DNA of 45,215 nt from Oscillospiraceae bacterium (lineage in GTDB: Bacteria > Bacillota > Clostridia > Oscillospirales > CAG-272). A program made the position numbers and the translations under genes. A model generated the notes under the pieces. The model worked only from the letters and a program-made list of their open reading frames with translations, was not told the DNA's origin and ran no database searches. Below are positions 14,737-24,366 of the stretch, piece by piece. How positions within the stretch are numbered: position 1 is the stretch's first letter; every line of letters begins with the position of its first letter. The stretch lies in NCBI GenBank assembly GCA_015064805.1, contig SVRN01000014.1:1-45215 (forward strand). Direction: 5' to 3'.

Positions 14737-16263
14737 TTATCTGCGCTTGCGGCGGGCGCGGATGGAAAGTCCGATCGCCAGGCAAGCCGCGGGAATGAGA
14801 AGGACGAAGATCGCGCCCAGCAGGATCACGGAGAAATCATTGACCTCCAAAAGACCCTCGGTCAGGTCGACCGACGCGATATCACCGACGACGGGGGTAT
14901 AGCTCTTACTCTGCCAGTACAGCGCCATTGCCATATAGTACAGCGAGTTGCCGCCGTTTTTCTCAACGAGTGCGTCCTCAAACGCCTCGGCCGAGGCAAA
15001 CCAGGTCAGCTTGGCGCCCGTTTCGCTGTTTTGGGCCGCAACGGCAATGGCCGTCGCGCCGATATCCGTTTCTTTACCGTCACCCGCTACGACGTAGGCC
15101 GCGTCCGAGGTGGTAAACAGCGCCGTTACCGTCACGTTGGCGGGCAGGGTTGCCGCCGCACTGATGCCGTGCGAGTTGGGGCAAACGACGGTGTATTTAT
15201 TGCTCACGCCGCTGGAGGTGATGGTATGCTTGGCGTTGATATCGGGGTTCAGTGCGGTGGGAACGTCAACGTAGCGATTGGCGTTGCCCTCGTGGATCAC
15301 GCCTGCCATGGGAGACAGCCCCATAACGGCGGCGATGCGGGCAAGATTGGGCATGGTCGCGTTTTCTGGCGAGGTGATCAACAGCACGTTGCCACCCTTC
15401 GAGAGATAAGAGATGACCATATCGGCCTCGCTCTCGGTAAAGTCGGTCGCAGGGGCGTAAATGACCAGCGTGGACATATCACTCGGCAGCGTGGTCACGT
15501 CGCGCAGATTGATGTCCTCGTAAACGAGAGATACCTGCGACAAGAAGTTGGTCAGCGTCTTGCCAAAGGTCTTTTCGTTGTGTCCCTTTGCCACGTAGGT
15601 GTGGGGGATGGACTCGGCCGTGACGTAGTCAATGGCCTCGCTGACGGCCTCCTCTGCGCGGAAGCAGTAGTGGGTCACGTCGTCGATATACAAGCCGTAT
15701 TGCTGATAATAAGCCGTAGCGATCTGCACGTAGCTGTCGCTGTAGCGGAAGGAATAATATTCCTGCGGGGTAAACGTTGCGTCCAGGCCCTCGATGATGT
15801 AATAATACATATTGCTACTGTCGATCATGCGATAGCGGCGGGCGCTCTCGACGATGATGCTGTAGTCGGACATACTCTCCGCGCCGCTGAACTTTTTCTG
15901 GAACTCGGTATCGTGCAGCGCGTCCACCGTCTTGACGTGGATGTGGCTGTTGAGCATCTGATAACGGGCAAGAAGCGCGTCCAGCGTGGGGGTCATGACG
16001 TCAGTCGGACACAGCACGTAAATGGTGACGTCCTCCTTGACCTTTTTGACGAAATCCTTGGTCGTGGCGGACACGGTGAACTGGTCGTTGTCGGTCACGT
16101 CAACGAGCGTCACGCCCTTGGGAACGAGTCCAACGAGCAAATTGACCACGATCAGCACCGCCAGAAGCGCGGCCAGAATCAGCGTCGTGCGCACCGCGTC
16201 GCGCGAGGGGCGATCGGCACCGAGCAGACGGTCCTTCAAGGAGGTATTTTGCTGATTGTTCAT
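14737..16263 (-). CDS. Gld-type ABC transporter auxiliary protein (GldG-like)
   Basis: 508 residues. An N-terminal membrane helix (about 25-47) is followed by a large outside domain and a second helix near the C-terminus (VILLGAIFVLLIPAACLAIGL) with a basic end. The middle matches the ABC-type transport auxiliary pattern: DVTDNDQFTVSATTKDFVKKVKEDVTIYVLCP, then DMSTLVIYAPATDFTESEADMVISYLSKGGNVLLITSPE, a Rossmann-like fold related to GldG and to the IFT-type 'ABC_transp_aux' family. It follows the permease gene by 15 bp in one operon. The exported substrate is not known; gliding is not implied outside Bacteroidota. Confidence 0.82.
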   Translation of the reverse strand: MNNQQNTSLKDRLLGADRPSRDAVRTTLILAALLAVLIVVNLLVGLVPKGVTLVDVTDNDQFTVSATTKDFVKKVKEDVTIYVLCPTDVMTPTLDALLARYQMLNSHIHVKTVDALHDTEFQKKFSGAESMSDYSIIVESARRYRMIDSSNMYYYIIEGLDATFTPQEYYSFRYSDSYVQIATAYYQQYGLYIDDVTHYCFRAEEAVSEAIDYVTAESIPHTYVAKGHNEKTFGKTLTNFLSQVSLVYEDINLRDVTTLPSDMSTLVIYAPATDFTESEADMVISYLSKGGNVLLITSPENATMPNLARIAAVMGLSPMAGVIHEGNANRYVDVPTALNPDINAKHTITSSGVSNKYTVVCPNSHGISAAATLPANVTVTALFTTSDAAYVVAGDGKETDIGATAIAVAAQNSETGAKLTWFASAEAFEDALVEKNGGNSLYYMAMALYWQSKSYTPVVGDIASVDLTEGLLEVNDFSVILLGAIFVLLIPAACLAIGLSIRARRKRR

Positions 16264-16278
16264 TTGGCGTACCTCCTT

Positions 16279-17145
16279 TTACGCACGGCGGCGCTTATCC
16301 ATGACCAACCAGGTCATAAAGATAAACAGTGCCGCAAACGATGCGTCGTAAATGATGGTGGTCAGATCGAAAATGCCGCTGCAGAATACGGTATAGCGGT
16401 AGAACAGCGACAGCACGGACACCGTGCGATAAAGCAGACCGTCATACAGCGAGGAATCGATCAGGAAGATCACGACCTGAGGCAGAACGCCAAGGATCGC
16501 AACAAGAGAGGAAAAATAAACATTTTTGGTCAGTCCGTAAACGCCAAGCGCCGCCAGCAGGGCCAGCACGACCAGTGCGATAAAGGACACGACCGCGCCA
16601 GCCGATGCAAAGACGGTGACGAAGGTATCCAGAAGAAAAATGACCAGAATGCCGACGATGCAAAGGATCATGGCAACCAGCTGATTTTCCGTCAGCGAGG
16701 ACAAGAACATACAAAAGGCGATCAGCGCCGCGCCAAGCAGGAAGAAGGCAAGCAGCGTGGCGTAGGCCGTTCCCAAATTGCCCATGCCGAACATGGTCAG
16801 AATGATGGGATACACCGCGATGACGGCACAGCCGATGGCCAGCATAGCGACCATGGCAAGATACTTGCCCAGCACGATCTTCCACAGCGGCAAGGGCAAG
16901 GAATACAGCAGCTGATCGGTATGGGCTCTGCGCTCCTCCGTCATGGCACGCATGGTCAAAAGGGGAACGAGAACGATCAGCGCCAGCTGCAGATAGTACA
17001 GCGAATCTTCAAAATTGGTCGATCCGAGGACGACGTTGAACACAACGCAGAACGCCCCCGCCGCCAAAAGCAGCAGCGACAGGAAGACGAAGCCGATGAC
17101 GTTGTGAAAATACGAGCGCATTTCGCGCTTGAAAATTGCGATCAT
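16279..17145 (-). CDS. ABC-2-type transporter permease (GldF-like)
   Basis: 288 residues with six or seven membrane helices. The start IAIFKREMRSYFHNVIGFVF and the segment LVPLLTMRAMTEERRAHTDQLLYSLPLPLWKIVLGKYLAM are typical of ABC-2 permeases of the GldF/NosY type. It forms the membrane channel of the exporter together with the ATPase encoded upstream and the auxiliary protein encoded downstream. The ATG overlaps the end of the ATPase gene by 4 bp (ATGA type), indicating coupled translation. Confidence 0.88.
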   Translation of the reverse strand: MIAIFKREMRSYFHNVIGFVFLSLLLLAAGAFCVVFNVVLGSTNFEDSLYYLQLALIVLVPLLTMRAMTEERRAHTDQLLYSLPLPLWKIVLGKYLAMVAMLAIGCAVIAVYPIILTMFGMGNLGTAYATLLAFFLLGAALIAFCMFLSSLTENQLVAMILCIVGILVIFLLDTFVTVFASAGAVVSFIALVVLALLAALGVYGLTKNVYFSSLVAILGVLPQVVIFLIDSSLYDGLLYRTVSVLSLFYRYTVFCSGIFDLTTIIYDASFAALFIFMTWLVMDKRRRA

Positions 17146-18131
17146 TGCTCCTGCTCCTCCTCTTCCGTTTCTTGCGCTTCGGGCTCAGCCTGCTCGGTCG
17201 GACGATCGGTCAGGGCCAGGAACACGTTCTCCAGCGACTTGTGCTCGATCTCCATGGTCAGCACGGCATAGCGATGGTCCGCCATGGCAAAGAAAATGCG
17301 GTCGCGCACGTCGCCATCGCGGGATATGGACACGTCAAGCGAGACCTCGCCCGCCTTGGCCGCAGGACGCAGGGTGCAATTTTCCCTGGCAACGATGCTG
17401 TAAAGAACCTCCAGAACGCCTGCCTCGTCGCCGCGAACGACCAGATGCAGCGTGTCGGTGTCGCCCAGCATAGCCTCCAGCTCGGACAGCTCGCCCTGCG
17501 CGATCAGCTCGCCGTTCGCGATGACCAGCAGCTCGTCGCACATCTCGCTGACCTCAGCCAGAATGTGGCTGGAAATAATGACGGTGTGCTTATCACCCAG
17601 CTTGCGGACCATCTCACGGATCTCGACCAGCTGTCTGGGATCAAGACCGACCGTCGGCTCGTCCAGAATGATGATCTCGGGGCTGCCCAGCAGCGCCTGC
17701 GCGATGCCGACTCTCTGACGGCATCCCTTGGACAGATTGCGGATCAGTCGATCCTTCATGTCGGTAATGCTCGTCTGCTCCATAACCTCTCTGACCTGTC
17801 TGCCCACGCGCTCGGGGTGCACCCCTTTCGCTTCGGCAACAAACGTCAGATATTCCTCGGGCGTCATGTCCTCGTACAGCGGCGGCTGCTCGGGCAGATA
17901 GCCGATCAGGCGCTTGGCCTCGGTCGCGTCCTTGTAGATGTCAAAGCCGTTGATCTTGACCGTGCCTGCCGTGGCGGCAAGACAGCCCGTCATAATATTC
18001 ATTGTCGTGGATTTACCCGCGCCGTTGGGGCCGAGCAATCCGTAGATCTTTCCGTTGGTGATCTTGAAACTGATGTCCTTGACCGCATGGTGGTCGCCAT
18101 ACGTCTTGGTCAGATGCTTTACTTCGATCAA
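17142..18131 (-). CDS. ABC transporter ATP-binding protein (TTG start)
   Basis: 329 residues if the TTG at 18131 is used. This codon follows GGAAGGGAATCGGT, and translation from it begins IEVKHLTKTYGDHHAV, the usual start of such ATPases. The open frame continues far upstream but without family similarity. Walker A GPNGAGKST is at 34-42, the Q-loop at EQPP (81-84), signature LSKGCRQR at 133-140, and Walker B IIILDEPTVGLDP at 153-165. Residues about 215-329 are the C-terminal extension common to drug and polysaccharide-type exporters, ending in a Glu/Gln-rich tail. It is the first gene of the three-gene exporter operon. Confidence 0.92.
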   Translation of the reverse strand: MIEVKHLTKTYGDHHAVKDISFKITNGKIYGLLGPNGAGKSTTMNIMTGCLAATAGTVKINGFDIYKDATEAKRLIGYLPEQPPLYEDMTPEEYLTFVAEAKGVHPERVGRQVREVMEQTSITDMKDRLIRNLSKGCRQRVGIAQALLGSPEIIILDEPTVGLDPRQLVEIREMVRKLGDKHTVIISSHILAEVSEMCDELLVIANGELIAQGELSELEAMLGDTDTLHLVVRGDEAGVLEVLYSIVARENCTLRPAAKAGEVSLDVSISRDGDVRDRIFFAMADHRYAVLTMEIEHKSLENVFLALTDRPTEQAEPEAQETEEEEQEQ

Positions 18132-18494
18132 ACCGATTCCCTTCCTTTCTCGCCGATCGTATCGGCAAACGATCTTACGCCTCGCGAGCGCGAGCGTAAA
18201 ATATCCCAGATAATAATACCTTTTCAATGTGTCTAAATTCTGACATAAATATGAACAATTTATGATATTTGCAAAAAACACCGCCTGCCGACCAAATTCG
18301 CGTTGTTTTTTTCGCGCTTTCGGGTATGCTATGAGTAGCAGTACGTTGTTTTCGCATCGGTTTCTCGGCGTATTGCCGATTTTCTTGTTGAAATTGCATA
18401 AATTTGCAAGATGCAACTTGATTTTGTTTGATGTATATGTTAATATATAATATATATTTATGCAAATATTTCCAATTGAAGGAGAGTGAGCTCC
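18132..18494. other. Divergent intergenic region between the ABC exporter and glycogen operons
   Basis: About 360 bp, AT-rich compared with the genes. Leftward, TTGAAA with an 18-bp spacer and TATTTT, in the part 18190-18235, is a possible but weak promoter for the ABC operon. A GC-rich stretch (TCGCGAGCGCGAGCG) follows in the leader. Rightward is the glgB promoter (18418-18451). I see no other gene or RNA in it. Confidence 0.5.
18418..18451 (+). promoter_or_regulatory. Promoter of the glycogen operon
   Basis: Two overlapping readings are possible: TTGATT (18418-18423), 17 bp, TAATAT (18441-18446); or TTGTTT (18424-18429), 16 bp, TATAAT (18446-18451). The region up to the ATG at 18495 is very AT-rich. 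No operator palindrome is obvious. Confidence 0.6.
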
Positions 18495-20420
18495 ATGAAT
18501 CATACAAAAAGCAGTCAGCCTGCGACCGATCTGGCGCCCTTTTTGTTCCATCAGGGGACGAATTTCCACGCCGACGGCTATCTCGGCGCACACAGTACCG
18601 AGCAGGGCGTCGTTTTCCGCGTCTGGGCCCCCAACGCCGCGGCCGTGTTCGTCGTGGGCGATTTTTGCGGTTGGGAGGAAGGTGTTCCCATGCAGCGCGT
18701 CACCGAGGCGGGCGTCTGGGAAGCGACCTGCCAAGGCGTTGCGCAAGGGGCGCTGTATAAATTCCGCATCGTAACCAAGGACGGTCGCAATCTTTACAAG
18801 GCCGACCCCTACGCGCGTGCCGCCGAGCTACCGCCCGCCAACGCCTCGCGCTTTTACACCTCGAATTACACCTGGCGCGACGAGGGCTGGCTTGCCCACC
18901 GCGCCGCAACCATGTCGGGTGACGGATTCCGCCGTCAGCCCATCAACATTTACGAGCTTCATCCCGGCTCCTGGATGCGCCACGAGGACGGAAGCTATCT
19001 GTCCTACGGCGAGCTTGCCCGCGAGCTGGCGCCCTATCTCAAGCAGATGGGCTACACCCACGTCGAGCTGATGCCCGTCATGGAGCATCCCTATGACGGC
19101 TCGTGGGGCTATCAGGTGACCGGCTATTTCGCCCCTACTGCCCGCTTTGGCGAGCCCGACGAGTTCCGCGGCTTTGTGGATACCATGCACGAAGCAGGCA
19201 TCGGCGTCATCCTTGACTGGGTGCCCGCCCACTTCCCCAAGGACGCCCACGGTCTGTATGAATTCGACGGCCAGCCGCTGTACGAATATCAGGGCAAGGA
19301 CCGCATGGAGCATCGCGGCTGGGGCACCCGTTGCTTTGACGTCGGTCGCGAGGAGGTGCAGAGCTTTCTGATCTCGAGCGCGGTGTACTGGATCGAGCAA
19401 TTCCACGCCGACGGTCTGCGCGTTGACGCCGTCGCCGCCATGCTGTATCTGGACTACGACAAGCTGCCCGGCGAATGGCACCCCAACGTCTACGGCGACA
19501 ACCGCAATCTGGAATCCATCGCGTTCTTCAAAAAATTGAACGATTATCTGCGCCACACCCACCCCGACGTGCTGACCATTGCCGAGGAGTCGGGCGATTT
19601 CGGCGGCGTTACCTCCCCCGACGGCTTGGGCTTTTCGCTCAAGTGGTGCATGGGCTGGATGAACGACTCGCTGTCCTACGCCAAGCTCGATCCGCTGTTC
19701 CGCCGCGGCAGTCATAACAAAATGACCTTTTCGCTGACCTATATTTTCTCCGAGCAGTACGTGCTACCCATCTCGCACGACGAGGTGGTGCACGGCAAGC
19801 TGTCCTTGCTTGACCGCATGCCGGGACATTACGAGATGAAGTTTGCAGGCGAACGCGTATTCTACGCATGGCAAATGACGCACCCCGGCAAAAAGCTTAA
19901 CTTCATGGGCAACGAGATCGGCCAGTTCCGCGAATGGGATTACAACGGACAGATCGAGTGGTTTTTGCTGGAGTACGAAATGCACGCCGCCATGCAACGC
20001 TACTTCGCGGCGCTCAACCATTTCTATTTAGAGCATCCCGCCCTCTGGGCGTGTGAGGATTCCTGGGACGGCATGTCCTGGATCGACGCCGACAACGCCG
20101 ACGAGAGCGTATATTCTTACCGTCGTATTGACCCCAAAACGGGCGAGGACATCATCGTCGTCCTCAACTTCACCCCCGTTGAGCGCCGCGGATTCTATGT
20201 TGGCGTTCCCAAAAAGGGCAAATACGAGGAGATCTTCAACTCGGATGCCAGGGAGTTTGGCGGCGGTGGCCTGCACAACGCCACTCCCATTGCCAGCGAG
20301 GCCGTGCTCTGCCACGGAATGGATCATCGCATCTGCTTTGATCTGCCCGGCATGAGTGCCGTCATGTTGCGCCGCGTCCCCCCGAAAAAGCGCGCACCCC
20401 GCGCCAAAAAGAATTCCTGA
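18495..20420 (+). CDS. glgB: 1,4-alpha-glucan branching enzyme
   Basis: 641 residues from the ATG at 18495, placed 10 nt after GGAG; the GTG at 18486 is too close to that site. It moves alpha-1,4 chains to form alpha-1,6 branches in glycogen. An N-terminal CBM48-type domain (VVFRVWAPNAAAVFVVGDFCGWEEG) is followed by the GH13 barrel with all key motifs: VILDWVPAHF, GLRVDAVAAMLYLDY (nucleophile aspartate), IAEESGDFGGV (acid/base glutamate) and PISHDEVVHGK. A C-terminal beta domain ends with a basic tail rich in lysine and alanine. First gene of a seven-gene operon on the plus strand. Confidence 0.96.
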   Translation: MNHTKSSQPATDLAPFLFHQGTNFHADGYLGAHSTEQGVVFRVWAPNAAAVFVVGDFCGWEEGVPMQRVTEAGVWEATCQGVAQGALYKFRIVTKDGRNLYKADPYARAAELPPANASRFYTSNYTWRDEGWLAHRAATMSGDGFRRQPINIYELHPGSWMRHEDGSYLSYGELARELAPYLKQMGYTHVELMPVMEHPYDGSWGYQVTGYFAPTARFGEPDEFRGFVDTMHEAGIGVILDWVPAHFPKDAHGLYEFDGQPLYEYQGKDRMEHRGWGTRCFDVGREEVQSFLISSAVYWIEQFHADGLRVDAVAAMLYLDYDKLPGEWHPNVYGDNRNLESIAFFKKLNDYLRHTHPDVLTIAEESGDFGGVTSPDGLGFSLKWCMGWMNDSLSYAKLDPLFRRGSHNKMTFSLTYIFSEQYVLPISHDEVVHGKLSLLDRMPGHYEMKFAGERVFYAWQMTHPGKKLNFMGNEIGQFREWDYNGQIEWFLLEYEMHAAMQRYFAALNHFYLEHPALWACEDSWDGMSWIDADNADESVYSYRRIDPKTGEDIIVVLNFTPVERRGFYVGVPKKGKYEEIFNSDAREFGGGGLHNATPIASEAVLCHGMDHRICFDLPGMSAVMLRRVPPKKRAPRAKKNS

Positions 20421-20468
20421 CCGTTATTTTAATTCATTTATATATCAACACATAGAGGAGGAATCATC

Positions 20469-21653
20469 ATGCACCAAAAGAAAGAATGTGTCGCCATGCT
20501 GCTCGCTGGCGGACAGGGCAGCCGTCTGTACGCGCTGACCAAGAAAACAGCCAAGCCCGCCGTTCGCTTCGGCGGCAAGTACCGCATCATCGACTTCCCG
20601 CTGTCCAACTGTATCAATTCGGGTATTGATACCGTGGGCGTCCTCACGCAATATCAGCCGCTCGTACTCAACGAGTACATCGGCAACGGCCTGCCCTGGG
20701 ATCTGGACCGCAACGTAGGCGGTGTCAAAATCCTGCCTCCCTATCAGGGACACAGCGGCGCCGACTGGTATAAGGGCACGGCAAACGCCATTTACCAGAA
20801 CATGGAATTTATCGACCAGTACAACGCCGAGTACGTTCTCATTCTTTCGGGTGACCACATCTACCACATGGATTACAGCAAGATGCTCAAATTCCACAAG
20901 GAAAAGGGCGCCGACTGTACGATCGCGGTGCTTGAGGTAACGCTGGAGGAGGCCAGCCGCTTCGGCATCATGAGCACGCACGAGGACGGCACCATCTACA
21001 AGTTCACCGAAAAGCCCAAGAACCCAGACTCCACCAAGGCGTCCATGGGTATCTATATCTTCAACAAAAAGAAGCTGTTCGACTACCTCAACGCCGACGC
21101 GGCCGATCCCGATTCTGCCAACGACTTCGGCAAAAACATCATTCCCAACATGCTCGCGGCAGGCGAAAAGATGATGGCCTATCCCTTCGAGGGCTACTGG
21201 AAGGACGTCGGTACCATCCAGTCGCTGTGGGAAGCTAACATGGACCTTTTGGGTGAAGAGCCCGTGCTCAACGTGTCGGACGAGTCCTGGCGCATCTACT
21301 CCCGCCACCACGCCGAGGAGCCCCAGTTCGTCGGCAAGACGGCCGTTATTGACAACTCCTCTATCACCGAGGGCTGCGAGATTCACGGCACGGTCAAGAA
21401 CTGCGTGCTCGGTTCGGGCGTTCGCGTCATGTACGGTGCCTACGTCAAGGACAGCGTCATTCTTGGCAACACCGTCATTGGTGAAGGCGCGACGGTCAAC
21501 TACGCCATCCTCGACGAGGGCGTTGACATTGGTGCGGGTGCCAAGGTCGGCGCACCCCGTGAGACTGCCACCGACATCACCGTCATCGGCACGGGCGTCA
21601 AGGTGCCCTCCGGCACAACCGTTCCCGATGGCAAAATGATTTCTGAACTGTAA
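20469..21653 (+). CDS. glgC: Glucose-1-phosphate adenylyltransferase, catalytic subunit
   Basis: 394 residues. It makes ADP-glucose, the glucose donor for glycogen. The nucleotidyltransferase domain begins [24 protein letters not shown] and contains [16 protein letters not shown], the catalytic-site region [17 protein letters not shown], and the sugar-phosphate site [20 protein letters not shown]. The C-terminal part is a left-handed beta-helix (hexapeptide repeats, for example [20 protein letters not shown]). The ATG follows AGAGGAGG. It is followed by glgD after 12 bp, and the two products are expected to form a mixed tetramer. Confidence 0.96.
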   Translation: MHQKKECVAMLLAGGQGSRLYALTKKTAKPAVRFGGKYRIIDFPLSNCINSGIDTVGVLTQYQPLVLNEYIGNGLPWDLDRNVGGVKILPPYQGHSGADWYKGTANAIYQNMEFIDQYNAEYVLILSGDHIYHMDYSKMLKFHKEKGADCTIAVLEVTLEEASRFGIMSTHEDGTIYKFTEKPKNPDSTKASMGIYIFNKKKLFDYLNADAADPDSANDFGKNIIPNMLAAGEKMMAYPFEGYWKDVGTIQSLWEANMDLLGEEPVLNVSDESWRIYSRHHAEEPQFVGKTAVIDNSSITEGCEIHGTVKNCVLGSGVRVMYGAYVKDSVILGNTVIGEGATVNYAILDEGVDIGAGAKVGAPRETATDITVIGTGVKVPSGTTVPDGKMISEL

Positions 21654-21665
21654 GGAGGCAACACC

Positions 21666-22805
21666 ATGAATATTGCAGGCTTGATTATATCCAATCTCAA
21701 CCGCGGCAAGCTGCCCGAAATGACCCGCCGCAGAATTCTTTCCAGCGTTCCCTTCGGTTGCCGCTACCGTCTGATCGACTTCCCGCTCTCCAACATGGTC
21801 AACGCGGGCATCACCAACATCGGTATTGCCACCGACTTCAACTATAAATCCCTGCTCGACCACATCGGCACGGGCAAGGACTGGGATCTGGCGCGCCGCA
21901 GCGGCGGTATCCGTATGCTGCCTCCGCTGATCTCGGGCTACGATCCGCTGACCAACCACCAGTCCACCTTCCCCACCCGTCTGGCCGCTATGATGTCCAC
22001 GCTGGATTTCATTCGCCATTGCTCCGAGGACGTGATCGTTCTGTGCGACGGCAACGTCATCTGCAATATGGATCTGAAGCAGCTGGTTGACGAGCATCTG
22101 GCCAAGGACGCCGACATCACCTTCGTCGCACAAAAGATGACCGTGACCGAGGGTATGCTCGACCGCGACGACGTGCTGGTCGAGTGCGACGAGGACGGTC
22201 GCCTGACCTCCTACGCCCGCGCGCTTCCGAGCGATCTCGGTGAAAAGTCGGTCATGATCAACGTCATGGTCATGAAGACCACCTTTATGCGCAATATGCT
22301 GGAAAACGCGGCCGCTCACGGTGCGTCCAGCTTTGATATCGACGTTCTGCGTCCCAATCTGAATCGTTGGAAGCTGCACGTTTCCTACTTTGAGGGCTGG
22401 TGCGCTCAGATCAACTCGATGGAAACCTACTTCAAGCGCTCCATGCAGCTGCTCGAGTCGGATGTCCGCGCCGATCTTTTCCAGCAGGACGGCTTCCCCA
22501 TTCTGACCAAGGTACGCAACAGCGCGCCCACCAAGTATATGCCCGGCTCCAAGGTCACGGGCTCTCTCATCGCAGACGGCTGTGTCATAGAAGGCACGGT
22601 AGAAAACTCCATTCTGTTCCGTGGCGTTCACGTCGGTCGCGGCACCGTCATCCGCAATTGCATTCTGTTGCAGGACACCTATACGGGTAACAACGTTACT
22701 CTGCAAGGCGTGATCACCGACAAGAACGTAACCATCCGCGACGGTCGCACGCTGGCAGGACATGAGACTATGCCCTTCTACATCGAAAAAGGCGCTCTCG
22801 TCTGA
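21666..22805 (+). CDS. glgD: ADP-glucose pyrophosphorylase partner subunit GlgD
   Basis: 379 residues, about the size of GlgC and related to it along its length (CRYRLIDFPLSNMVNAGITNIGI aligns with the GlgC sequence). It lacks the GGxGxRLxxLT nucleotide loop at the start: here the region reads IISNLNRGKLPEMTRRR. In place of GDH it has VLCDGNVICNMD. These losses mark it as the non-catalytic partner known in Bacillota, which alters the activity of GlgC. The hexapeptide-repeat C-terminus is intact. Ribosome binding site AAGGAGG. Confidence 0.94.
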   Translation: MNIAGLIISNLNRGKLPEMTRRRILSSVPFGCRYRLIDFPLSNMVNAGITNIGIATDFNYKSLLDHIGTGKDWDLARRSGGIRMLPPLISGYDPLTNHQSTFPTRLAAMMSTLDFIRHCSEDVIVLCDGNVICNMDLKQLVDEHLAKDADITFVAQKMTVTEGMLDRDDVLVECDEDGRLTSYARALPSDLGEKSVMINVMVMKTTFMRNMLENAAAHGASSFDIDVLRPNLNRWKLHVSYFEGWCAQINSMETYFKRSMQLLESDVRADLFQQDGFPILTKVRNSAPTKYMPGSKVTGSLIADGCVIEGTVENSILFRGVHVGRGTVIRNCILLQDTYTGNNVTLQGVITDKNVTIRDGRTLAGHETMPFYIEKGALV

Positions 22806-22818
22806 TCCGATATCCACA

Positions 22819-22843
22819 CCCGCTCGCGCCATGCGCGAGCGGG
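22819..22843 (+). terminator. Intercistronic hairpin between glgD and glgA
   Basis: An 11-bp perfect stem (22819-22829 with 22833-22843) around loop CAT, GC-rich, followed by CTGTTTC. The short T-tract suggests a partial terminator or an RNA-processing and stabilising element within the operon rather than its end. Confidence 0.55.
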
Positions 22844-22874
22844 CTGTTTCAACAAAGCAAAAGGAGATTGAGTT

Positions 22875-24314
22875 ATGAAGAAGATTTTGTTTGTAGGTGC
22901 AGAGGCCATGCCCTTTGCCGCGACCGGCGGACTTGGCGACGTGCTGGGTTCTCTGCCCGCCGCTATCGCTGCCGCTGACAAGGACGTCGACGTTCGCGTC
23001 GTCATGCCGCTGTACGCGCAGGTGTCCGATGCATGGCGTGCGCAGATGAAGCAGGAGGCCGTTTTCTACGTCAAGCTGGCCTGGCGAAATCAATACTGCG
23101 GCGTCTTTTCTCTGGTCAAAGACGGCGTGACCTACTATTTCCTTGACAACGAATATTATTTCAAGCGCGATACGCTCTACGGTCAGCTGGACGACGGCGA
23201 GCGTTACGCTTATTTCTGCAAGGCTGTGCTCGAAATGATGCGTCATTTGAACTACTACCCCGACGTTCTTCACGCCCACGACTGGCAGGCCGCACTTTCC
23301 GTCGTATATCTCAAAACGGGATACCGCTTCGTCGAGGGCTACCACACCATCCGCTCCGCCTTTACCATTCACAACATCGAATATCAGGGCAAGTACGACT
23401 TCGGTATTCTGGGCGACGTATTCGATCTGGGCTACGAGTATTACTCGCTGATGAACTACGGCGGTTGCATCAATCTGATGAAGGCGGCCATCGAGTGTGC
23501 CGACCGCGTCACAACCGTGTCTCCCCGCTATGCCGAGGAGATCCTCTCGCCCGAGTACGCGCACGGTCTGCATCACTGTCTGCGCAACCACACGGGCAAG
23601 CTGCGCGGTATTCTCAACGGCATCGACTACGATTACTACAACCCCAAGACCGATGACGTCATCGCACAGCACTTCAGTGCAGCCTCCATTCACCGCAAAT
23701 ACGCCAACAAGCTCGCCCTTCAGCGTGAAACAGGCCTGCCTGAGGACGCAAACGTGCCGCTTTTGGCAATAATTTCGCGTCTTGCTACCCATAAAGGTCT
23801 TGACTTAATCACAGAAATCGCGTATAATCTTATGATGGAGCAAAACGCACAGCTGGTCATTCTTGGCAAGGGTGAGGCAAGATACGAGCAGTTCTTCCTC
23901 GACCTGCAGGCGCGATTCCCCGACAAGGTGCGCGCGCTGATCCAGTATGACCGCGATCTGTCCAAGCGCATTTACGCCGCCGCAGATATCTTCCTCATGC
24001 CCTCCCGCAGTGAGCCCTGTGGACTTTCCCAGATGATCGCCTCTCGCTACGGTGCCATTCCCGTCACCCGCGAAACGGGCGGTCTGTACGATTCCATCAA
24101 GGGATACTGGAAGGACGAGGACGGTAATATCCACGGCAACGGCTTTACGTTCGCCAACTACTCCTCCTGGGAGCTGGCCGATCGCACCTGCGCCGCGATT
24201 GCGCTGTATGAAAACGCCAAGGAGCGCAAGGCACTCGTTCGCAAGATCATGGAAACCGATTTCTCCTGGAACGTGTCCGCAGAGCGTTATCTTGATATGT
24301 ACCGCGCGCTGTGA
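22875..24314 (+). CDS. glgA: Glycogen synthase (ADP-glucose type)
   Basis: 479 residues, the usual length of bacterial GlgA (GT5). It adds glucose from ADP-glucose to the growing alpha-1,4 chain. The start KKILFVGAEAMPFAATGGLGDVLGSLP carries the donor-binding loop, here ATGGLGDV instead of the more common KTGGLGDV. Further family text: DVLHAHDWQAAL, TIHNIEYQG, RVTTVSPRYAEEI, GILNGIDYDYYNP and the C-terminal MPSRSEPCGLSQMIASRYGAIPVTRETGGL, with the conserved glutamate. The ATG follows AAAAGGAG. Confidence 0.96.
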   Translation: MKKILFVGAEAMPFAATGGLGDVLGSLPAAIAAADKDVDVRVVMPLYAQVSDAWRAQMKQEAVFYVKLAWRNQYCGVFSLVKDGVTYYFLDNEYYFKRDTLYGQLDDGERYAYFCKAVLEMMRHLNYYPDVLHAHDWQAALSVVYLKTGYRFVEGYHTIRSAFTIHNIEYQGKYDFGILGDVFDLGYEYYSLMNYGGCINLMKAAIECADRVTTVSPRYAEEILSPEYAHGLHHCLRNHTGKLRGILNGIDYDYYNPKTDDVIAQHFSAASIHRKYANKLALQRETGLPEDANVPLLAIISRLATHKGLDLITEIAYNLMMEQNAQLVILGKGEARYEQFFLDLQARFPDKVRALIQYDRDLSKRIYAAADIFLMPSRSEPCGLSQMIASRYGAIPVTRETGGLYDSIKGYWKDEDGNIHGNGFTFANYSSWELADRTCAAIALYENAKERKALVRKIMETDFSWNVSAERYLDMYRAL

Positions 24315-24366
24315 TACAACTGCTCTTTAATTGTTCATTTGAAAGAAAGGTAAATTATCCGCTACT

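Noticed and set aside
14689-17271. Plus-strand open frame of 860 codons opposite the ABC exporter genes
   Set aside because: Shadow of the GldG-like, permease and ATPase genes; composition rich in Arg, His and Gly as expected for an antisense reading.
20445-23792. Minus-strand open frame of about 1,100 codons opposite glgC, glgD and glgA
   Set aside because: It runs antisense to three clear enzymes with full motifs. Such open frames arise from the strong third-position GC bias; it has no ribosome binding site and no recognisable domain.
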